A DNA stretch of 14,921 bases, taken from Cochliopodium minus. Its lineage: Eukaryota; Discosea; Himatismenida; Cochliopodiidae. The position numbers and the translations under genes are program-made. Of this stretch, positions 10,101 through 14,921 are shown piece after piece. The stretch covers positions 1-14,921 of the forward strand of contig JAMYWO010000598.1 in NCBI GenBank assembly GCA_024220525.1, in the 5' to 3' direction. How positions within the stretch are numbered: the first letter of the stretch is position 1; every line of letters starts with the position of its first letter. The notes under the pieces were generated by a model. That model saw only the letters and a list, made by a program, of their open reading frames with translations. It had not been told where the DNA came from and did no database searches.

Positions 10101-11692
10101 CAAAGGAGAAAAGCGGCTTTCTCGTCAAACAAGGAGGTCAAGTAAAAAATTGGAAGCAACGATGGTTTGTTCTCAAGGGAGGAGTTCTAAATTATTTCAA
10201 AGCACCCAGATCAGCTTCGCCTGCAGGTAAACATTTTTATTTCCTTAATTTTTTATTATTAATAATTTTTTGTTTTTGATTCATTATTTTTTTCATTTAT
10301 TTTTAAAAATTTTAGTTTAATTATAATTGATTTTTTTGGTTTTATTATTTTTTTATTATTTCTTATTTATTTTTTATTTTTTATTTATTTATTATTTTAT
10401 TTTATTTTATTTTATTTTATTTTATTTTAAATTTTTATTATTTATTTTATTTTTATTTTTTATTTTACTTTTTATTTTTTATTTTTTTTTTTTATTTTTT
10501 ATTTTTTGTTTTTTATTTTATTAATTATATTTTTTTATTTTTTGAAGGAACCATTCTCGTTAAGAACATTTTGGCAATAACACAACTTTCAGAGCCAGAG
10601 ATGAAGATGCAGGATTTGACTTTCGAGTTGGAGTTGTTTCCTTCTCACATCGGCTACGTCACCAACATGATCAAAGTAGACAGCCAAATCTGGACATCCT
10701 GTTCTAATGGTAAACAAAAAAAAAATTATTTTGAATTATTTTTTATATTTTTATTTTTTTTTTTAAAATTTTATTTTATTTTTTAAAATTTTATAACTTG
10801 ATTTTATAATTTATAACTTGATTTTTTATAATAATAAAAACTTCATTATTTTTTATTTTTTATTTTTTATTTTTTATTTTTTATTTTTATATAATTTTAG
10901 GAGAAATATTTTTGTGGGACAGTTTTTCATACAAATTGAAGAAAAAATTTTCGGTGGACATGAACATCGCTTTCCTCCTTCATTTCAACAATCAAATATT
11001 AGTGGGGTTGAAGGAAGTGGGGAACGTAGTCATCTTTTCTCCAAATTGTAAAAAACTCAACACTTTGGAAATCAAAAAACAAGGTAAACACAAAAAAATG
11101 CATTTCAAGAAAAAATAAAAATAAAAAAATAAAATAAATAAAAAAAAAAAGAAAAATTTAAAAAATGAAAATGAAAAGAATAAAAATTAATAAAAATAAA
11201 AAATAAAAAATAAAAAAATAATATCAAAAGAATCCAAAAAAATATTCATGATGGAATTTAAAATTTTAAAAATTAAAATCAAAACTTTTAATGTGAAAAC
11301 ATATAAATCAAAAAAAAAAAAAGGAATAAATTGTGCGTGTGCAGTAGAGAATGTGGAAAATTCAAAGGAATCAAGTGTGTGGATAGGATTCAATGATGGG
11401 AGCATCACAGTGTTGAAAGACTCTTTGATATCTCATTCCATGGTTATGGAGTCCAAAGTTTATTCCCTCACTTTTTTCAATAATCAGGTTTGGGTTGGTT
11501 CTGCTGGTGTCGTTTTCGTCATTGATGTTAAAGTAATAAAAAATATATCAAAACTCAAAACTAAAAAAAAAAACATTTTTACTTTTCATATAAAAAAACA
11601 AGAAATAAAAATAATAATGAAATCAAAAGAAAAATAAAACACAAAAAAAAAGTTCAATTAAAAAAAATATTGGATATAAGAAATAAAATAAA

Positions 11693-11726
<34 letters not shown>

Positions 11727-12912
11727 CAAAGTTAAATTAATAAAAATATTAAAAATGAGAAAAAATGAGAAAAGAAGAAAATAAGAAAAGAATAAAATAA
11801 AAAAATGAGAAATAATAATATAAAACAAAAAACTTTAAACAAAAAATAAAAAACTTTAAACAAAAAATAAAAATCAAAATGAAATCAAAAGTATTGAAAA
11901 CTTTTAATAAAAATTTATTAATTTTCAAAAAATAAGTGAAATATTTTTTTAAAGTTAGAAAAATAAAAATAATTTTCTTTTCCATTTTTTAATAAAATAT
12001 TTTTTGTTCTAGACATATTCTATATTGCACATCTTGAAATTGTCCTCTTCTCGTTCTCCCATCATAGACCTGTTGAGAATCGACGATAAAATATGGTGTG
12101 CTTCGCTCGATGGACAAATATATCTCAGCAATTTAAAAGTAAAATTAATGAAAATAAATAAAAAAATAAAAAATTCATAAAATAAAAAAAATATTTTATT
12201 AAAAAATAAAAAAAATATTTTATTAAAAAATAAAAATAAAAAAATAAAATTAAAAATAAAAATGATAAAAATAAACATTAAAAATGATAAAGAGATATTG
12301 AAATAAAAAAATAATTACTTTAAAAAATAAAAAAAAAAATGAAAAATAAAATAAAAAAACTTTCAAAAAAAAAATAATTTTTATTTGTTCATAGACAAAA
12401 CAAACAGTTTCAACTTTTGATGTTCACTCACAAATATACAAAATGTGTCAATTTGGGAAATACTGCATCGTGGGAGGTTGGGGATCTTATTTCGTTGTCG
12501 ACACCAAGGAACAAAAACTCATTCTCGATTACAAGTTGAAAAATAAACAACAAGTCACAAAAGTATTTTTTATTCAAAAATTTTTTAAAATCCTTATTTA
12601 CTAATAATAATTTAATTTTTTTTTTTTAATAATTTAATTTCTTTTTTTTTTTTTTGAATTTAATAATAATTTAATTTTTTTTTTAAAAAATTTTCTATTC
12701 TTTTTATGAAGATGATTTTGGAAATAAATCCTAACATGTTTTGGGTTTCACACGACAACAAAATATCAGTGTTCAGTTACAAGGCAGTTGTCCCCAACTG
12801 CTTCAAAATAATCGTCCCAGGAAGGGAGTATTTCATCTCCGCCCCCAACGAGAAAGAAATGGAGGATTGGGTGGAGGCAATAGAATACTCCAGATCTAAT
12901 TTTGACAATTAA
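7150..12912 (+). CDS. PTEN phosphatase-C2 protein with a PH domain split by a WD40-like propeller
   Basis: Thirteen exons join in phase (7150-8174, 8260-8476, 8571-8708, 8780-8943, 9012-9131, 9208-9899, 10059-10226, 10548-10709, 10901-11083, 11324-11532, 12013-12138, 12395-12562, 12712-12912), 1190 aa. Residues 1-280 are Asn/Pro-rich with three PxxPxK SH3-ligand motifs. The PTEN domain (about 285-475) has YDLDLTYI, YRNNIDDV, the general-acid loop FPDHTPP (D378), P-loop HCLAGKGRTG (C410, R416) and NPSQRRF. It should dephosphorylate 3-phosphoinositides at the plasma membrane. C2 follows (about 485-640), then an acidic Asn-rich linker. The PH N-half is 804-865 (SGFLVKQGG, KQRWFVLKGG), the propeller about 866-1153, and the PH C-half 1154-1188 (CFKIIVPGREYFI, MEDWVEAIE). 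Human PTEN is 403 aa and lacks the PH and propeller parts. An ATG at 7126 is an alternative start; exon 7 could start at 10074. Two separate genes are less likely, because the exon 6-7 splice keeps frame and exon 7 has no good start. Confidence 0.85.
7408..7629 (+). other. Three class II SH3-ligand motifs in the PTEN N-terminus
   Basis: In-frame codons give PPQLPPK (7408-7428, residue 87), PPPLPPK (7471-7491, residue 108) and LPPRLPPK (7606-7629, residue 152). All fit PxxPx[K/R]. They are set in Asn/Ser/Thr-rich, probably unstructured sequence. Flanking TP-rich runs (HTPSNTPIDTPNDTP near 7321-7368 and a similar run near 7708-7755) are candidate proline-directed phosphorylation sites. Confidence 0.6.
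10227..10547 (+). repeat. Intron 7 with (ATTTT)n array
   Basis: A 321-base intron made of T-rich low-complexity DNA. A perfect pentamer run has A at every fifth base from 10394 to 10429 (seven periods), followed by irregular TTTTA/TTTTTA units. Nothing else is visible in it. Confidence 0.8.
10848..10889 (+). repeat. (ATTTTTT)n heptamer run in intron 8
   Basis: A occurs at 10848, 10855, 10862, 10869, 10876 and 10883, an exact 7-base period on the plus strand just before the acceptor ATAATTTTAG (ends 10900). It is the reverse complement of the heptamer array at the window end. Confidence 0.85.
11533..12012 (+). repeat. Long A-rich intron 10 with a 21-bp tandem duplication
   Basis: A 480-base intron that is A-rich on the coding strand until a short pyrimidine stretch before its acceptor TTTTTGTTCTAG. 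A 21-base unit beginning CTTTAAACAAAAAAT is repeated at about 11833 and 11854. No open frame of interest lies inside it. Confidence 0.75.
12139..12394 (+). repeat. A-rich intron 11 with a 24-bp tandem duplication
   Basis: A 256-base intron, A-rich on the coding strand. The word ATATTTTATT recurs at 12191 and 12215 within two near-identical 24-base units. The end of the intron is TTATTTGTTCATAG. Confidence 0.7.
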
Positions 12913-13610
12913 TCAAAGAAAAAAAATAAAAATAAAAATAAAATTTTGTAACATTTAATTTTTGAAACATTTAATTTTTTTTTTTATTTTTATTATTTGA
13001 TATTTTATAATATTAATTTTACATTTTAATTTTTTAAAAAGATTGTTCAAGAATGAGAAATAGAAGATATCTTGGAAGTTTAAAACCAAATTTTTTTTGA
13101 AAATATTTCAAAGCAAGAACCAAATCTTTTACAAATCGTTTTGTTTCTTCTGAAAAGTATTTGTGAGTTTGAGGAGACCATATTTTGACATCACCTGATC
13201 CAAAAAACATGATTGAAGAATTTTCCATCAATAAATGGTCAATAAAAATCTTATATTCAAGCTTTCCATTGAGAATTATTTTTCCATTTTTGTAAAGAAT
13301 GAAAGAAGATTCTGAAGAACACAAAATATCTTCAATATTTTCATCTTTTAAAATTGTTTCAGGAGTTAAAAATTGTTTTCTATCATCTTTAAAACTAATT
13401 TGATTATAATCATTTGATCCAAAACCAATCAATTCCCCATCTTTTTTTAATATTAGAGTATGGCTGAAAGCAGTACTTATTGTTTTAATGTCTTCTATTT
13501 TTTGAAGAAAAGTAGGAACTAACTTATTTTCATCATCTCCTAATCCCAAAGTTTCACCAAAACTAATTATTTCATAAATTAATAAAGAAAAAAAAAAAAA
13601 ATTGAATTAA
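12802..13610. repeat. Right arm of the large inverted duplication
   Basis: This is the intact partner of 1-768. It contains the PH C-half and stop of the PTEN gene, the 121-base tail-to-tail spacer, the last RCC1 exon and the end of the preceding RCC1 intron. Both genes read cleanly here, so this is the better preserved copy. Confidence 0.85.
12913..13033. terminator. Shared tail-to-tail 3' region
   Basis: 121 bases between the stop of the PTEN gene (12910-12912) and the stop of the RCC1 gene (13034-13036, minus). A/T-rich with AATAAA-like words (AAAAATAAAAATAAAATT after 12926), expected to hold overlapping 3' processing sites for the two convergent transcripts. The duplicated word TAACATTTAATTTT is also present in the left copy near 610-625 (reverse strand). 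Exact cleavage sites cannot be read from sequence. Confidence 0.45.
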
Positions 13611-14411
13611 AATACGCATTTCCAAAAACAAATAATTCACCATTATTTTTCAAATAAATACTATGATTATCTCCACAATATATTTCTTTGATATCTTTAT
13701 CATTAAACAAAAGAGTAGGAGTATATCTATTTTCTGTATCTCCTAAACCAAGTTGTCCTGATCCATTTTCACCAAACACAAACAAATCTCCATTTTCTTT
13801 GTAAATAATTGAATGAACTCCTCCCAATACTATCTTTTTTATTGTCAAATCATTCATCAATAAAATTGGTGTTTCTTTCTTCATAATTTGTTGATTTCCA
13901 ATTCCTAATTGTCCAGATTCATTACTTCCTAACACAAATAAATCTCCATTTTCTTTATAAATCATTGTATGATTTCCTCCACAAGAGATCATTTTTATTG
14001 TTGGATCATTCATCACCAAAACTGGTTCATAATGATTTTCTAAGTTTCTAATTCCTAATTGTCCATCATAATTACATCCAAATGAAAATAAATCTCCGTT
14101 TTTGTGGAGGATCAATGAAAAATGAGATCCCAAACAAATTGATTTTATGTTTTTATCATTCCTTATCAAGATTGGGTTTTCTTGAAATTTTATTTTCTTT
14201 CCAATTCCTAATTGTCCAAAATTATTACTTCCAAATCCAAATAAATCTCCATTATCTTTTTTGAATTTAAGATTTGAAAGGAATTGATTGAAAAATAAAA
14301 AGAAAAAGGAAATGAATTATAAAAAAAAAGAAATAGAAAGAAATATAAATTTTTACAACAATAAATCAATAGATGATTGGAATAAAATCCTCTGCTAATT
14401 ATCTTATTCAT
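13034..14411 (-). CDS. RCC1-repeat beta-propeller protein
   Basis: Three exons: 14411-14357, 14255-13616 and 13562-13034, joined in phase to 407 aa ending in TAA. Seven RCC1 units can be counted, each with the pattern H.(x)..NGDLF.FG.N..GQLG.G: for example NGDLFGFGSNNFGQLGIG, NGDLFSFGCNYDGQLGI, NGDLFVLGSNESGQLGIG, NGDLFVFGENGSGQLGLG. Units 6 and 7 are progressively degenerate. Seven blades make a complete propeller; relatives act as guanine-exchange factors or as protein-binding scaffolds, and no catalytic assignment is justified. The C-terminal ~60 residues (GSGDVKIWS, FVKDLVLALKYFQKKFGFKLP) are helical and not RCC1; the LP..L...IL ending resembles an F-box or SOCS-like helix only loosely. 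The start at 14411 follows in-frame stops in an A-rich leader. It converges on the PTEN gene. Confidence 0.88.
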
Positions 14412-14572
14412 TTTTTTTTTTTTTTATTTATTTAGGTTTTATCGACCTGCAAACTTGATTGAAAAAACAAATGGAGGATTTTGAAGTATTCAAGGTATAA
14501 TTTAATTTTTTAATTTTAAATTTTTTTAATTTTATTTTATTTTTTAAATTTTTAAATTTTTAAATGGATTGT
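14412..14572. other. Short spacer between RCC1 gene and the next RCC1 tail
   Basis: Holds the RCC1 5' leader. A plus-strand ATG at 14471 opens eight codons (MEDFEVFK) and then meets a donor-like GTATAA at 14495; no continuation exon is visible, so no gene is called. The remainder (about 14500-14565) is T/A low complexity. Confidence 0.4.
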
Positions 14573-14758
14573 TCAAGAATGATATTTTGGAAGTTTAAAA
14601 CCAAATTTCTTTTGAAAATATTTCAAAGCAAGAACAAAATCGTTTACAAAATGTTTTATTTCTTCTGAAAAGTATTTGTGAGTTTGAGGAGACCATATTT
14701 TGACATCACCTGATCCAAAAAACATGATTGAAACAGTGAAATGTCGTGTGTTGGATTT
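14573..14758 (-). CDS. Last exon of a second RCC1-tail paralogue (partial)
   Basis: A 62-codon open stretch after an acceptor with a pyrimidine tract (TTGTTTTCAG at about 14768-14759), ending in TGA at 14573. From IMFFGSGDVKIWS onward it is a near copy of the intact RCC1 C-terminus (FVNDFVLALKYFQKKFGFK), then ends early with LPKYHS because about ten bases present in the intact copy are missing. The first ten residues (KSNTRHFTVS) are unrelated to the intact gene. The frame is clean, so it may be a real terminal exon of a gene whose earlier exons lie right of the window, or a captured fragment. Confidence 0.55.
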   Translation of the reverse strand, partial: KSNTRHFTVSIMFFGSGDVKIWSPQTHKYFSEEIKHFVNDFVLALKYFQKKFGFKLPKYHS

Positions 14759-14856
14759 CTGAAAACAATAAGAAATAAAATAGCTTCTTTAACAAGAAAT
14801 TTTTTATTCAACATTTTTATTTGGCAACATCCAATAAATAAACCTAAAAAAAAAAA
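14759..14856. other. Right-edge flank, no gene seen
   Basis: If 14573-14758 is a terminal exon, this is its upstream intron on the minus strand. It is AT-rich and shows no open frame or motif beyond the acceptor pyrimidine tract. Confidence 0.4.
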
Positions 14857-14921
14857 TAAAAAATAAAAAATAAAAAATAAAAAATAAAAAATAAAAAATA
14901 AAAAATAAAAAATAAAAAATA
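14857..14921. repeat. Perfect (TAAAAAA)n heptamer array at the window edge
   Basis: T occurs at exactly every seventh base from 14857 to 14920 (ten T residues, nine full periods), with only A between. The array continues to the last base of the window, so its full length is unknown. Confidence 0.95.

Larger units (their letters stand above)
10098..12909 (+). other. Split PH domain with inserted seven-blade propeller (domain-level view)
   Basis: PH strands 1-4 are encoded at about 10113-10600, and PH strands 5-7 plus the C-terminal helix at 12799-12906; together about 97 residues, a normal PH length. Between them seven similar units can be counted, each ending in a strand like IWTSCSNGEIFLWD: (1) ...IWTSCSNGEIFLWD, (2) ILVGLKEVGNVVIFS, (3) VWIGFNDGSITVLKD, (4) VWVGSAGVVFVIDVK, (5) IWCASLDGQIYLSN, (6) CIVGGWGSYFVVDT, (7) MFWVSHDNKISVFSY. 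This is the WD40/propeller spacing with weak WD dipeptides. The unit count fits a closed seven-blade ring. Confidence 0.75.

Noticed and set aside
10327-10524. Plus-strand open frame of almost only Phe, Leu, Ile and Tyr
   Set aside because: It is the (ATTTT)n intron read through; composition follows from the repeat. The same applies to the hydrophobic frames at 1249-1400, 2625-2843, 11749-11985 and 12009-12278.
14471-14495. Short plus-strand start (MEDFEVFK) followed by a donor-like GTATAA, possible first exon of another gene
   Set aside because: Only eight codons, no downstream exon in the window, and the following sequence is low complexity and a minus-strand RCC1 tail.
14857-14921. Telomere at the window end
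   Set aside because: The unit has no G and the reverse complement occurs inside an intron; known telomere repeats are G-rich. More likely a low-complexity stretch where the window or contig stops.
1-14921. CRISPR arrays, tRNA or rRNA genes, transposase or integrase genes
   Set aside because: None was seen on either strand; the repeats present are A/T microsatellites and the inverted gene block.

Overview
The window looks like nuclear DNA from an AT-rich, intron-rich, amoeba-like protist. The coding exons use the standard code (TAA and TGA both end genes). Introns are GT-AG and made almost wholly of A/T homopolymers. The proteins carry Asn-rich tracts and belong to Ras/PI3K-type signalling families plus RCC1 repeats. 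Anaeramoeba-like or amoebozoan lineages would fit, but that is an inference from style, not from a marker gene.

Layout. (1) 1-573 (+): decayed copy of the 3' part of an RCC1-repeat gene. (2) 661-5184 (-): a RasGAP gene. Exons at 5184-3189 read cleanly as a RasGAP domain followed by a PH domain; 3188-661 carries three more PH domains and an orphan PH C-terminal half, all broken by small frameshifts. (3) 5712-6558 (-): a two-exon four-pass membrane protein of unknown family. (4) 6559-7149: divergent promoter region. (5) 7150-12912 (+): a 13-exon gene of about 1190 aa, with an Asn-rich SH3-ligand N-terminus, a PTEN phosphatase domain, a C2 domain, and a PH domain split in two by an inserted seven-blade WD40-like propeller. 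(6) 13034-14411 (-): an intact three-exon, seven-repeat RCC1 protein. (7) 14573-14758 (-): the last exon of a second RCC1 paralogue or a fragment of one. (8) 14857-14921: a perfect A/T heptamer array at the window end.

How it fits together. The two large genes encode opposing brakes on one signalling axis: PTEN removes the PI3K product and RasGAP switches Ras off. Both end in lipid-binding PH modules. Their last 108 coding bases (PH C-half), 3' flanks and convergent RCC1 neighbours are the same sequence in inverted orientation (1-768 versus about 12802-13610). The left copy is degraded. So a block containing the PH tail and the RCC1 tail has been duplicated between two different catalytic heads. 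The frameshifts are confined to the first 3.2 kb and are mostly single-base homopolymer losses, so unpolished sequence at a contig end is a serious alternative to true pseudogenisation.
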